A stretch of DNA of 64,000 nucleotides from CAZSNT01 sp964607765 (GCA_964607765.1 CAZSNT010000037.1:3071-67070), one strand, 5' to 3'; positions 25,802-35,146 are shown, counted from the first letter of the stretch. Notes: generated from the sequence alone by a model not told the origin. Program-made: numbers and translations.

Positions 25802-26866
25802 ATGTCAGACAAGGTCAGGACCGCAATCATCGGGCTCGGCTGGCCCGGCAAAGAGCATCTCAAAGGCTACACGGACTGCCCGGGAACGGATGTGGTCGCG
25901 CTCTGCGACTGGGACGAGCCCTTGCTCAATGCTATTGGCGACGAATACGGCATTGATCGGCGGTTCACGGACTACCGCGAGATGATCGCCTGCGATGACA
26001 TCGACGCGGTCAGCGTTGCGGTGCCCAACTACGAACACGCGCCCCTCACGATTGACTGCCTCAACGCGGGCAAGAACGTGCTGTGCGAGAAACCGCCGGC
26101 CATGAACGCGGCAGAGGCCGGCGCCATGGCCGATGCGGCCAAGACCAGCGGCAAGATCCTGATGTACGCGCTGGTCATGCGGTTCGGCCCCGAGGTCCGT
26201 TACCTCAAGTCTCTCATCGAGGAGGGTGAACTGGGCGACATCTATCTCGGCAAGGCGGGTTACACGCGGCGCCGCGGCATTCCGCGCGGCAAGGACAACT
26301 GGTTCATCGACAAGAAACGGGCCGGAGGCGGCGCCCTGATTGACATTGGTGTGCATGCCCTGGACTGCGTCTGGTACCTGATGGGTACGCCCAAGCCCGT
26401 GTCTGTCATGGGCGCCGCCTACCACAAGTTCGGGGACACCGTGCCGGACGACATCACGTTCGACGTCGATGACGCCGCCATGGGCCTGATCCGCTTCGAC
26501 AACGGCGCCACGCTGTTCCTGGAAGCGTCGTGGGCCTGGAACCTGCCCGGGGTCCCGACCAAGCAGATCGCGGGCACCAAAGGCGGCGCTGACCTCGAAC
26601 CGTTCCGGCTGTTCACCGAGAAAGGCGGCATCCCGCTCGACACCGAGCTCGGCAAAGGCGGCATGCCGGCAGGATACGGCGACGCCCCCAAGAACCCGTT
26701 CTTTGGTGAGACGGCCCACTTCATCGACGTCATCCAGGGGAAGGCGGAGCTGATCGCGACTCCCGAGCAGGGCATCCAGATGATGCAGATGCTGGACGCC
26801 ATCTATGCCTCCTCCGAATCGGGCAAGGGCGTCGAGCTGAAGTTCCAGCAACAGCCGGCGAGATGA
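25802..26866 (+). CDS. Cytoplasmic Gfo/Idh/MocA family oxidoreductase
   Basis: 354 residues without a signal peptide. The Rossmann start is TAIIGLGWPGKEH, the catalytic lysine motif is LCEKPPAMN (Lys 97), and the substrate-side motif GGGALIDIGVHALDCVWYL carries the Asp and His that bind the sugar. It would oxidise or reduce a sugar, inositol or sugar acid with NAD(P). GAGGAG overlaps the end of the dehydroquinase-like gene and the start lies only 2 nt after its stop, so the two are surely one transcript and probably one pathway. Confidence 0.92.
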   Translation: MSDKVRTAIIGLGWPGKEHLKGYTDCPGTDVVALCDWDEPLLNAIGDEYGIDRRFTDYREMIACDDIDAVSVAVPNYEHAPLTIDCLNAGKNVLCEKPPAMNAAEAGAMADAAKTSGKILMYALVMRFGPEVRYLKSLIEEGELGDIYLGKAGYTRRRGIPRGKDNWFIDKKRAGGGALIDIGVHALDCVWYLMGTPKPVSVMGAAYHKFGDTVPDDITFDVDDAAMGLIRFDNGATLFLEASWAWNLPGVPTKQIAGTKGGADLEPFRLFTEKGGIPLDTELGKGGMPAGYGDAPKNPFFGETAHFIDVIQGKAELIATPEQGIQMMQMLDAIYASSESGKGVELKFQQQPAR

Positions 26867-26873
26867 AAGGCCA

Positions 26874-27089
26874 TTGCCATGCTCATGTGTGATCCCGGCT
26901 CCCTCTCGGTTCTGGGACGCCGACTGCCCGGCGCACGTGTTCTTGCCCGAGTACCTGGTTGCGCCCTACCTTCTCACGGCCGAGCCGCCGTTGGCCGACC
27001 CGTCGCGACCACGGTTCGATGCCGTGGGACAGACGATCGTGTCGACATGCCTGCACCTTCTGACACCGACACTCTTCCCCGGACGTTAA
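26874..27089 (+). other. Coding-like fragment of unknown origin
   Basis: This open frame ends in TAA directly before the truncated metallo-beta-lactamase frame and is in the same register with it. The middle part (SRFWDADCPAHVFLPEYL, VAPYLLTAEPPLADPSRP) has protein-like composition and high G/C third positions, but I recognise nothing. The HxHxDH motif that should precede the downstream fragment is absent; a possible decayed trace is HLLTPTLFPGR. It may be the wreck of the N-terminal half. Confidence 0.3.
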
Positions 27090-27626
27090 TTGGCCAAGGC
27101 TCGGAGCAAAGGGGATTTGGCCGTCCACGCGAACAAGGAAGCTCTGACATGTTTGGCGGGGATGCCGGGAGTCGATTGTCGTCCCCTGTCCCCAGGCAAT
27201 GCCGTCAGAGTGGGCGGCGCCACGATCCTGCCCTTACGGGCCAATCACCTGCTGCCCAATCCGGCGGAAGTCCCGCTGCATTACCTCGTAGACGATGGAT
27301 CGAGACGACTGCTCTATGCCACGGACGGTGCCTGGCTTCTCCCGGAGACATTCCGGCAGATCCGGAACACCACGCTCGACGCGATCGTCTGGGACGCCAC
27401 CATTGGCGAAATACTCGGAGATGCGCGCGTCTTCGAGCACAACTCGCTGCCCATGCTGCGGCTCATGGCAGCGGCACTTCGCGGGTGCGGTGTCCTGACG
27501 CCGGATGCCCGGATCTTCCTCACACACCTGGCCAGAACACTCCACGACGACCACAGGACCATCGCCGCAGCCTACGCCCAGGACGGATTCACCGTCGCCC
27601 ACGACGGGATGGCGGTGACGGTCTGA
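27090..27626 (+). pseudogene. C-terminal two thirds of a PhnP-like metallo-beta-lactamase-fold hydrolase
   Basis: From TTG 27090 the frame encodes about 178 residues with the second half of a metallo-beta-lactamase fold: LAVHANKEALTCL, ILPLRANHLLPNPAEVPLHY, RRLLYATDGAWLL (the Asp ligand), IVWDATIG and FLTHLARTLHDDH. The N-terminal metal site HxHxDH is not found in any frame upstream, and the frame is preceded by a stop codon with no ribosome binding site. Full proteins have about 250-270 residues. I take it as an inactive remnant at the end of the dehydroquinase/oxidoreductase operon. Confidence 0.65.
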
Positions 27627-27741
27627 GGGGGGGGGCAATGCTATCAACTTCCTGTGGAGCGTGCACACTGTCGTGTTCTGACCGCCCGCCGCACGGTCAC
27701 GCTGGTACTGTCCGCAAGAGATTAAGGCAAAAGAATAGGGG

Positions 27742-27794
27742 GAAAGATCAGGGTTTCGGAGCGTGTGCCCCTGATCTTTCGCCCTGATCTTTCG
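27742..27794. repeat. 12-nt perfect inverted repeat followed by a 13-nt tandem copy
   Basis: GAAAGATCAGGG at 27742-27753 pairs perfectly with CCCTGATCTTTC at 27769-27780 across 15 nt. The right arm plus G (13 nt) is repeated directly at 27782-27794, and a weaker third copy follows. Without a T-run it is not a clear terminator; the style resembles the dispersed intergenic repeats of planctomycete-type genomes. The remaining gap to 28082 holds a short GC hairpin near 27930 but no gene. Confidence 0.7.
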
Positions 27795-28082
27795 CCCTAA
27801 TCGTTGGGTCGGTCCGATAGAACGCAGCAGAAGTCCTCCGATGGGAGGAAGCTAATAGCATTGGAGTGTGGGCGCCCTGCGCGCGGGACCAATCTCGCTC
27901 ACTACCCACGCACCCGAGCCGCAGGCGAGAGAGCCCGCCCGCGGGGCGGGAGCGAAGCGGCAACGTGGGTGGGGTCGCAGTACCACGTCCTGCGGCTTCT
28001 CAGCCCCTAACCCAGCGCCATTCGGGGCAGCCCTTGTCCCCGCCTTCCTGGACCGAGACTTACATGCTTGTCCCCTCTGGCA

Positions 28083-29879
28083 TCAGGGCTGCCTCGTTCC
28101 TATTTGCCGACTGACCATGGGAGCCTGCGGATAGCCCATGCCGTTGTTGGCAACATCGATTCGGTAGATGGGGTCGCTCAGGAGCGTCGGGCGACGATCC
28201 GCAGCAGGGATCGTGGTCGTGTAGATCCGCAACTCGTTGTCTTTGGTGCTCCGGATGATCTCCTCGCGCCAATCGCCCAGAATGTCCGCCACGAGAATGG
28301 TCCGTGCACACCCTTCCATGGTTAAGCTCTCCTCCCCCTCAGGATAGCTGGTGACCGTGCTCGTGCGGATCACTTCACGCTGGGGGTCAGCGTCCCAGTA
28401 AACGGGCCAAGGCTGCAACCCCCAGTCAAAGGCATTGCCCTTGCCCAGCACCGTGCCGTCTGCCGCCCACAGCCAACAGTGGCTGTCGTCCTTCCTGGAC
28501 AGCTCAAGATCCTTGCCGTAGCACTCCATCCCGGCGTGGCGCGCATCGATGTCCGCACAGAGCCCGCCCTTGTGGAAATGCCCGGTCTTCGCGCTTGTAC
28601 CCCAGATCCGTCTGCCCGTGCGAGCATCCACAAGGCAGGCGCCGTTCACCGCATGCCACTTCTCGTAGGTATAGAAAATCTCCAGCCCGGGATGGCTTGG
28701 CAGGATGTCGCCTACATAATGGCCATCGGGGTGGCCGCCAGGGCTGATTCGTCCTTGGTTGCTTCGTGCCAGAGCCCAGAGACCTCTCCCGTTGTCGTCC
28801 AGCACGAACGAGCCGTAGATGATCTCGTCACGACCGTCGCCATCCACGTCCGCAGCATGCATGAAGTGCGAACCCGAGCCGCCTCGGTCGCCCTTGCCGT
28901 GATAGCCTTTGGCTTCCTCCTGTGTGCTGCTCCATTCCCACAGCGTTTCCAGCTGGTGGTTCCGGTAGCGATAGGCAGCGATCTTGATGAGTCCATAGGT
29001 CCCGCGCGCCGCGAGGATGGCGGGAGTCTTGCCGTCGAGGTAGGCCACCCCCATCAGATTGCGCGAAACGAGATTGTAGTTCCCGTATCCCTCACGGGAG
29101 GGCCAGGGGACACGCGTGACGACCGCCCCGGTTGAGCCGTCCCAGATGGACAGGTATTCGCGGTCATCGATCACTCTCCCCTTTTCATCCCGCGCGGGGT
29201 TGGCCTCCGGATCGTTGATCGTCTCTCCCGTCTTCACGGCGATCTCGGCTCTACCGTCGCCGTCGAAATCATAGGCCAGATGCGGCGAGTACCAGTTTCC
29301 CATCTCGATGGCTGGACCCAGGTCGTTCTTCCAGAGCAATCGCCCCTCCTGGCTGACGGCATACATCCTGTAGGTGCGCGAATCGGGGTGCCAGCCGCTG
29401 CCGTCAGGCATCAGGTAGGAGTCGGGTGTCTTGACCACATAGTCCAGGCTCCTGTCGCCGTCCAGATCCGCCACCATCGGGTGCATAAAGCCCTTGACTT
29501 CCGCAGGCAGCCTGATGCCGATGTAATCGCTGGAGGCTCGCGATAGATCCACGCGGCATGCCTTCGACACCACGGACAGCCCGCCGGTCGTGCCTGTGAC
29601 GACACGATACGTGACTGATCCCGTCTCAGGGACGCTACGGTCCACGAAGTCGGTGGTCCGGGTCACGGTTGCCAGTTTTCCGCCGGGCTCGCGGAGAATG
29701 TCAAACGTAGTGTCTGCCTCGTCGTCTTGCAGTAGGCGCCAGCCCACGTAGACAGTTCCATCCGGGCGTCTGAGAGCAATCAAGCCCCGGTCGAGTCGTT
29801 CACGAATACGTACATGCTCCTGCCCAACGCAGACATTGGCCAGCAGGAGGGGTAGCGGGAGGAAGAAGCGGATTCTCAT
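28083..29879 (-). CDS. PL11-type rhamnogalacturonan lyase
   Basis: About 598 residues from ATG 29879 with signal peptide MRIRFFLPLPLLLANVCVGQ (a start at 29894 adds five residues). The order is that of family PL11: N-terminal beta domain (RGLIALRRPDGTVYVGWRLL, FDILREPGG), then an eight-bladed propeller with calcium-type turns MVADLDGDRSLDYVVK, AYDFDGDGRAEIAVKTGE and AADVDGDGRDEIIYG, and signature blocks GMECYGKDLELSR and NAFDWGLQPWPVYWDAD. PL11 enzymes cleave the rhamnose-galacturonate bond of rhamnogalacturonan I by beta-elimination. The 39-codon gene and near-consensus promoter directly upstream probably drive it. Confidence 0.9.
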   Translation of the reverse strand: MRIRFFLPLPLLLANVCVGQEHVRIRERLDRGLIALRRPDGTVYVGWRLLQDDEADTTFDILREPGGKLATVTRTTDFVDRSVPETGSVTYRVVTGTTGGLSVVSKACRVDLSRASSDYIGIRLPAEVKGFMHPMVADLDGDRSLDYVVKTPDSYLMPDGSGWHPDSRTYRMYAVSQEGRLLWKNDLGPAIEMGNWYSPHLAYDFDGDGRAEIAVKTGETINDPEANPARDEKGRVIDDREYLSIWDGSTGAVVTRVPWPSREGYGNYNLVSRNLMGVAYLDGKTPAILAARGTYGLIKIAAYRYRNHQLETLWEWSSTQEEAKGYHGKGDRGGSGSHFMHAADVDGDGRDEIIYGSFVLDDNGRGLWALARSNQGRISPGGHPDGHYVGDILPSHPGLEIFYTYEKWHAVNGACLVDARTGRRIWGTSAKTGHFHKGGLCADIDARHAGMECYGKDLELSRKDDSHCWLWAADGTVLGKGNAFDWGLQPWPVYWDADPQREVIRTSTVTSYPEGEESLTMEGCARTILVADILGDWREEIIRSTKDNELRIYTTTIPAADRRPTLLSDPIYRIDVANNGMGYPQAPMVSRQIGTRQP

Positions 29880-29922
29880 TCGTCGTGTTTCCATCTTGGG
29901 CGGGCAAGCCAGTGTCGCCCCA

Positions 29923-30042
29923 TCACGTTTTCTCCACGCAGAACTCGGCCTGCAGGAGCGGTTCGCCGCCCTCCTCGCGCGCCTTCCGGAACTTGCCCCA
30001 CAGATACTGCTGGTCCTGTTCCTGTATGCCCGTCGCGATCAT
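29923..30042 (-). CDS. 39-residue small protein or leader peptide upstream of the lyase gene
   Basis: ATG 30042 is preceded by AAAGGAG at 9 nt and by a near-consensus promoter (30080-30108). The product starts MIATGIQEQDQQYLWGKF and continues with a charged helix (KAREEGGEP) to a stop at 29923. Codon choice is strongly G/C at third positions. The stop lies about 40 nt before the start of the rhamnogalacturonan lyase gene on the same strand. Nothing in it matches a family I know. It could be a true small protein, a leader peptide that controls the lyase, or the 5' end of a deleted gene like other stubs in this window. Confidence 0.5.
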   Translation of the reverse strand: MIATGIQEQDQQYLWGKFRKAREEGGEPLLQAEFCVEKT

Positions 30043-30079
30043 GTCGACCTGCTCCTTTGCGTTGACGCGGTTCCTCACT

Positions 30080-30108
30080 ATTATATGCCTGCTCCCTGCA
30101 TCTGTGAA
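30080..30108 (-). promoter_or_regulatory. Near-consensus sigma-70 promoter
   Basis: On the minus strand TTCACA (30108-30103) and TATAAT (30085-30080) are separated by exactly 17 nt. Transcription would begin near 30073, giving a leader of about 30 nt before the small gene at 30042 and reading on into the rhamnogalacturonan lyase. This is one of only a few strong housekeeping-type promoters visible in the window. Confidence 0.7.
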
Positions 30109-30340
30109 TGTTAGATCGCGAATGATCCCGGGGCAACGACGGTGGGGTTGGCTCGGCGCCGCTGCGTTCCACCTCACCGGGTAACGCGCCTTGGTGTCTC
30201 GCGCTAACCTCCGGCGGCTTCGTTACGGCTGCACGGCCTGCACAGACCGCTGCTTCGGAACCGGGTCGACGATGTCGGTTTCCCGAGACAAGCTGCCTTG
30301 GACTGACACATCGGGATACACTGCGGAGAGAGAACAGAAC

Positions 30341-31342
30341 ATGCTGACTTCTGAGCAAGTGAAAGAGTGCGCGTTGGCCTGCGGTGCCGACAAGGTCGCC
30401 ATCGGCAGCATGGACCGATTCGAGGGCTGCCCGAAGGACTACGATCCACGCTACATCATGCCCCGGGCAAAGAGCATTATCGGGATTGCGATCCGCGTCC
30501 AGCGCGGCCTGCTGCGGGGGATCGAGGAAGGGACCTACTTCGCAGGTTACCCGTCAATGGGATATGCCAACATCAATGATGTGTATGCGCCCATGGTCGT
30601 GCGCGAACTGGCGAACTTCCTCGAAGACGCCGGGTACGAGGCCCTGCCTTACATCAACGGCAGCGTCCGCTACGGCGCGAACAAGGGCGTGCCGGTCGAG
30701 GAGGGTAAGCCGAAGCCGGATGTCTTCCTGCATTTCCGGATTGCCGGCGTGATCGCCGGCCTCGGTGAGATCGGCTACAGCAAGATCTTCCTGACAAAGG
30801 AGTTCGGGCCCTGCCAACGGCTCGTGTTCGTGCTCACGGAAGCCGAACTGGAGCCCGATCCGATTGTCGTCGGCGAGATCTGCGATGGCTGCATGAGCTG
30901 CGTCAGAGAGTGTCCCGCCCATGCGATCTCCGCAACCGAGAAGAAGACGGTGGTCATCGACGGACACGAAATGAACTGGGGTGCCCTCGACACGCACAAG
31001 TGCAGCGCCGTGTACCAGGCGGGAACACGCGAGATCAGTCCCTTCATGCCCGCCGAAATCAAAGACTACATCGATGCCATCATCAGCGGCGAATGGAAGC
31101 AGGACAGCGACGGAATGGTCGACTACACGAAGTACCGGGACGTGTGGGGATACCTGCGCACGAACTTCCCTTACATCGCCGCTGGCTGGAAGAGCTTCCA
31201 CCATCCCGCGGCGCTGTGCGGCGCCAAGGGCTGTGTCCGCGCCTGTCTCGACCACCTCGACAGGAAAGGCGTCCTGTCCCGCAAATTCAAACACCCTTTC
31301 CGTGACCGCAAACCGTGGACCATCCGGCAGGAGTCTCCGTGA
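30341..31342 (+). CDS. Fe-S protein related to epoxyqueuosine reductase (QueG-like)
   Basis: About 333 residues from ATG 30341 (GGAGAG 9 nt upstream; upstream codons of the longer frame have no protein character). One 4Fe-4S motif is complete, CDGCMSCVRECP with Cys 181, 184, 187 and 191; a second cluster is suggested by HKCSAVY and LCGAKGCVRAC. The N-terminal half (AKSIIGIAIRVQRGLLRGIE, ELANFLEDAGYEALPYING) follows the corrinoid-binding-like fold shared by QueG and reductive dehalogenases. It has no Tat signal, unlike dehalogenases, and it lacks the C-terminal HEAT part of QueG, so it is a stand-alone relative of unknown substrate. The heparinase-like gene follows 93 nt downstream. Confidence 0.8.
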   Translation: MLTSEQVKECALACGADKVAIGSMDRFEGCPKDYDPRYIMPRAKSIIGIAIRVQRGLLRGIEEGTYFAGYPSMGYANINDVYAPMVVRELANFLEDAGYEALPYINGSVRYGANKGVPVEEGKPKPDVFLHFRIAGVIAGLGEIGYSKIFLTKEFGPCQRLVFVLTEAELEPDPIVVGEICDGCMSCVRECPAHAISATEKKTVVIDGHEMNWGALDTHKCSAVYQAGTREISPFMPAEIKDYIDAIISGEWKQDSDGMVDYTKYRDVWGYLRTNFPYIAAGWKSFHHPAALCGAKGCVRACLDHLDRKGVLSRKFKHPFRDRKPWTIRQESP

Positions 31343-31435
31343 TGACGCGAGTACATTCTCGCCGATCACTGCTCGCTGCTCCACGGCGGTCGTGACCACA
31401 GCCCGGACAGAAGACTGTGGATACAGAGGTGACCG

Positions 31436-34400
31436 ATGACTATCTCAGGACTCAAAGGAGGCGCGTTCATGGCGACGTTCCTGGCTTTGCCCGTTGCCTG
31501 TGCGGACACAAACGCAAGTGCCGCATCCAATGTCACGGCGGCGCAGTACGCGGAGGCCAGGGAGGTTCTGGACCGGGCCTGGGAACGGACCCGGACCGTC
31601 TACTACAGCCCGAAAACGCATCTGTACTACGTCTCTCCCGTTGACCGCGTTGTGCCCGCGCGCGTGTTCGAGGACGGGTTCCTCGACCCCGACAAAGGCA
31701 AGCTCGGCTACGGGTCGGGGATGGGCGACTGCACGATCTTCGGCGGGGTGCTCCTCTCCATGTTGGCGGACCGTTACGAGGTCACCACGGACAAGGCCCT
31801 CGCCACTCTTGCGCACGATGCATTCGAGGGGCTCAAGCTGTGTGCAACGGTCCATGGCGTGCCCGGATTTGTGGCCCGGGGCGTCTGCATCGAGGACGGC
31901 AAGAGCATCTGCATCACATCGTCGCGGGACCAGGTCACGCACTTCGTTCACGGCCTGTGGCGTTACTACCACTGCGCGCTCTGCGACGAGGCAACGAAGG
32001 CGGAAATCCGCACGCTCATGGAGCAGGTTGCCGATCGGATGATCCGCAACGTGACGCCGGACAACGACTACGACTTCCTCCGCGCGGACGGCTCGCGCGA
32101 TCCCCGCGGCATCTGCCGGATGTGGAACGTGCGTCCCCACGAAGCCGCACGCCTGCCGATGGTCTACGCAGCGGCTTGGGACATCTGTCGGAAAGAGACC
32201 TACTTCCGCCTCTATCGCGAGGTCGTCGAGCCCGCTGTCGATCAGTCGCTGACGTTGCCCTCGCTGCCGCAGGCCGAGATCAACGCCTGGATGCCCACCT
32301 ACACACTGCTGCAGATGCAGACTTCGCTGGAACTGCTCTACGAGCTCGAAACGGACGAGGAACTGAAGGCGAAGATTGCGCGAGCCATGGAGCCCGTCGC
32401 GCAGATGGGCGCGAAGCGGGCCATCCGCATCAACGGCGGTGAGGAGAAGTACCTGTGCGCCTGCGGCGAGGCCGCGCTGGCGCAGTTGATGGCCGCCGAG
32501 GTCGTGTTCCCGGTTCGACAGGTGGAGCTTCTGCTCAAGTCGATCACCGATTCGGATGTCGAGAAGATCTCCGCATGCCGCACCATTCATCTGCTGGCAG
32601 CATTCTGGCGGGCACGCCGGGCGGGCATTCTGAAGCCGCCGTCAGGAGGCGCGAGTGCCACGGCTGCCAACCCGAGCCTGTTTTTCGGCAAAGACGACAT
32701 TCCGACGCTGCAGACAAGGCTGGAGGATCCGCAGATCGCTCCGGCATGGCAGAGGGTTTTGCAGGCGGCCGAGGCTTGTTGCGATCCCGAGAGCGCCAGG
32801 TACGCCGACTTGGAGGCGCCATTCAAACTCAGGGCACAGGGGGACCGCGAACCGGACCACCGCTACAGAGCCGTGCAGGTCCACGATATTGGCCGGAGTC
32901 TGACCGAGAAGATGGAAGCCCTGGGTTTTGCCTACCAGATGACCGGACGACGTGAATGGGGCGACCACGGGGCGGCGTTCCTGGCACGCATGGCGGAGCT
33001 CTACCCCGTCACCAACGAAAGTGTCTGCAAGGGGTTTGCCGGCGGCCGAGGCGATGTGATGCGGGGCCTCGCCTTGGGATACGACTGGCTGTCGGAATGC
33101 CTCGAACCCCGGGAGCGCCGCCAGGTCGCGCAGGTCTGTGCCGACTACATCGAGTTCTTCCTGAGAGAATTCGAGGACCCGAAACAGTGGTTCCACAAAG
33201 TCCACAACTACAACGGCGTCAATGGCGGCTCGGCGGGGTGCCTTGCCCTGGCGATCAAGGACCAATTTCCGGACCGCTACGAGCACTGGGTCTCCGAGGC
33301 GGTCCGCATCATTGAGCGCTGGCTCGATACCGGGTTCGACCAGCAGGGCGCGTACGTCGAGGGTGTCGGCTACACAGGCTACGGTCTCTCGAACACGATC
33401 CTGTTCGCGCACGCCCTGCGACGCTGTGGCTCCCGCGACCCGCTCAAGCACCCGGTGTTCGGCCGCCTCGATGAGTTTCTGGCTCTGTCGCTGCTCCCGG
33501 GCGAAAGCGTCTACGATGCCCGGAACGACTCCAACTACCGGGGCCTGGGCGTGTACCTGCTCGGGCTGGCTCAGGCTGAGAACGGGGGTCTCTACCGATG
33601 GTTGTGGGAGACGACTGGGAGCAAGTACGGCTTCGAGCGGGTTGTGCTCGATAATCAGATCAGGTCGGTCCATCCCGCGGCGGCGGGCGTGCCGACGGCG
33701 CAACACTTCGAGGGCCGTGGGCTCTGCGTCTGGCGCACCGGCTGGACCGAGAATGACGTCATGTTCTCCATGGAGGCCGGGCCCTACTACCCGGTCACGC
33801 ACAACCAAGGCGACAAAGGACACTTCACGCTCTACGGACTGGGGCAGCGCTGGGCCACCGACCCGGGGTATGCCAATGAACACGCGGCCATGGGCAGGGG
33901 ACAGACTCCCGGGCACAGCTGCGTCCTTATCGATGAAAAGGGGCAGGCCCTGTCGGGCGCCGGTTGGGGAACGGACGGCGAGATCAAGGTGTACGAGAAC
34001 TCGGCGCGTTGCGGGTACGCCCTCGCCGACTGCACGGATGCCTACAACCGGAACAACAAAGGGATCAAGGGCGTCGGCGTCGATCATGCCCTGCGCCACG
34101 CGTTTTTCGTCTATCCCACTGACTACGCGCCAGCCTACGCCGTCGTCCTCGACGACATCCTCAAGAACGAGGCCGAGCATGAATACGCCTGGCAGATGAT
34201 GCTCGCAGACGACATGAACGTTGCCCTCCACGACAGTCGTGCCGAGGTCACGCCGCCGCTGGCATCCGGCGGCGCCTACATCCACACGCCGTGGACCGAT
34301 GAAGCGGATGCCAAGCGCAGCGTTGAGCCTGACGCAAAGACACGGGGGCAGTGTGTCCTGCAACTCAGCATTCGGGAAGCCGGCGAATACACCATCTGGG

Positions 34401-35041
34401 CGCGGGTCCGCTCAGCAGGGGCGGACGTGCCCAAGTCCGACTCGTTCTTCGTCCGTGTCGACGATGGCGAAGAGATCGCCTGGCACATGCCCGGCTCGCG
34501 CGACTGGACTTGGGGTAAAGTGACATCGGGCGTCCCACACACTGCCGTCACGTTCACGCTGAAGGCGGGGAAACACCAGTTGACCGTCAAGCGGCGGGAG
34601 CCCGGGGCGCAGATGGACTGTCTCTGGGTAACGGCCGCCCCCGAGGCGGACGGGACCGATCCGGGCGTGCGCAAGAACGGCACTTTCATGGAGGCCGAGG
34701 CCGGCCGACTCACGACGCCCATGGCCGTTCATGTGGAGACAGATGCCCCGCGGATGGTTGTCCATCTGGATGCCGTCAGCCCGCTCAGGATGATCCGGGA
34801 CGACTTCATCCCGAACGACCACCATGCGGTCCGGCCCTTCCCCCGCCTCCGGGGACTGACCACGGCCGTCGCCCCCGAGTTCATGGCCGTTCTGCTGCCG
34901 TTGCCGGGCGGCACGCCGCAACCGAAAGTCATGTTCGAACGGAACGGTACGGCGCGCATCATCCGGGTGCAATGGCAGCAGAAGACGGACATTATCACCT
35001 GGCCGCGTGACGGCCGCAAACCGACGGTCTCACCTCAATAG
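31436..35041 (+). CDS. Large heparinase II/III-like polysaccharide lyase
   Basis: 1201 residues. Residues about 35-400 form an all-helical toroid-like domain (VTHFVHGLWRYYHCALCDE); residues about 415-750 a second helical toroid (DVMRGLALGYDWLSE, HNYNGVNGGSAGCLALAIKD); then the heparinase II/III beta-sandwich with THNQGDKGHFTLYGLGQRW and TPGHSCVLID, and a carbohydrate-binding-like insert near 955-1080 (REAGEYTIWARVRS). The Asn-Asn-His and Tyr elements of the lyase family (HNYNGVNG, YVEGVGYTGYG) suggest activity on a uronic-acid polymer. ATG 31436 (AGAGGTGA upstream) gives a better signal peptide than ATG 31469, although the latter has the perfect AAAGGAGG. Confidence 0.85.
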   Translation: MTISGLKGGAFMATFLALPVACADTNASAASNVTAAQYAEAREVLDRAWERTRTVYYSPKTHLYYVSPVDRVVPARVFEDGFLDPDKGKLGYGSGMGDCTIFGGVLLSMLADRYEVTTDKALATLAHDAFEGLKLCATVHGVPGFVARGVCIEDGKSICITSSRDQVTHFVHGLWRYYHCALCDEATKAEIRTLMEQVADRMIRNVTPDNDYDFLRADGSRDPRGICRMWNVRPHEAARLPMVYAAAWDICRKETYFRLYREVVEPAVDQSLTLPSLPQAEINAWMPTYTLLQMQTSLELLYELETDEELKAKIARAMEPVAQMGAKRAIRINGGEEKYLCACGEAALAQLMAAEVVFPVRQVELLLKSITDSDVEKISACRTIHLLAAFWRARRAGILKPPSGGASATAANPSLFFGKDDIPTLQTRLEDPQIAPAWQRVLQAAEACCDPESARYADLEAPFKLRAQGDREPDHRYRAVQVHDIGRSLTEKMEALGFAYQMTGRREWGDHGAAFLARMAELYPVTNESVCKGFAGGRGDVMRGLALGYDWLSECLEPRERRQVAQVCADYIEFFLREFEDPKQWFHKVHNYNGVNGGSAGCLALAIKDQFPDRYEHWVSEAVRIIERWLDTGFDQQGAYVEGVGYTGYGLSNTILFAHALRRCGSRDPLKHPVFGRLDEFLALSLLPGESVYDARNDSNYRGLGVYLLGLAQAENGGLYRWLWETTGSKYGFERVVLDNQIRSVHPAAAGVPTAQHFEGRGLCVWRTGWTENDVMFSMEAGPYYPVTHNQGDKGHFTLYGLGQRWATDPGYANEHAAMGRGQTPGHSCVLIDEKGQALSGAGWGTDGEIKVYENSARCGYALADCTDAYNRNNKGIKGVGVDHALRHAFFVYPTDYAPAYAVVLDDILKNEAEHEYAWQMMLADDMNVALHDSRAEVTPPLASGGAYIHTPWTDEADAKRSVEPDAKTRGQCVLQLSIREAGEYTIWARVRSAGADVPKSDSFFVRVDDGEEIAWHMPGSRDWTWGKVTSGVPHTAVTFTLKAGKHQLTVKRREPGAQMDCLWVTAAPEADGTDPGVRKNGTFMEAEAGRLTTPMAVHVETDAPRMVVHLDAVSPLRMIRDDFIPNDHHAVRPFPRLRGLTTAVAPEFMAVLLPLPGGTPQPKVMFERNGTARIIRVQWQQKTDIITWPRDGRKPTVSPQ

Positions 35042-35077
35042 CCGGGCCGCGGACTGAAGCGGACAGGACGCCGGAGT

Positions 35078-35140
35078 GACTCGAGCGATTCGAGTGATTC
35101 GATTCCATCGATTCTGTCGGTCCAATCGAGTTCCCCGATC
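35078..35140. repeat. CGATT-rich repeat, left copy
   Basis: A run of CGATT/TCGA words starts with GACTCGAGCGATTCGA and continues with ATTCCATCGATTCTGTCGG to AGTTCCCC. The same opening 16 nt and the same ending style recur at 35997-36062, on the other side of the four-helix-bundle gene. The words are self-complementary, so both strands can form several small hairpins. Confidence 0.7.
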
Positions 35141-35146
35141 CTACTC

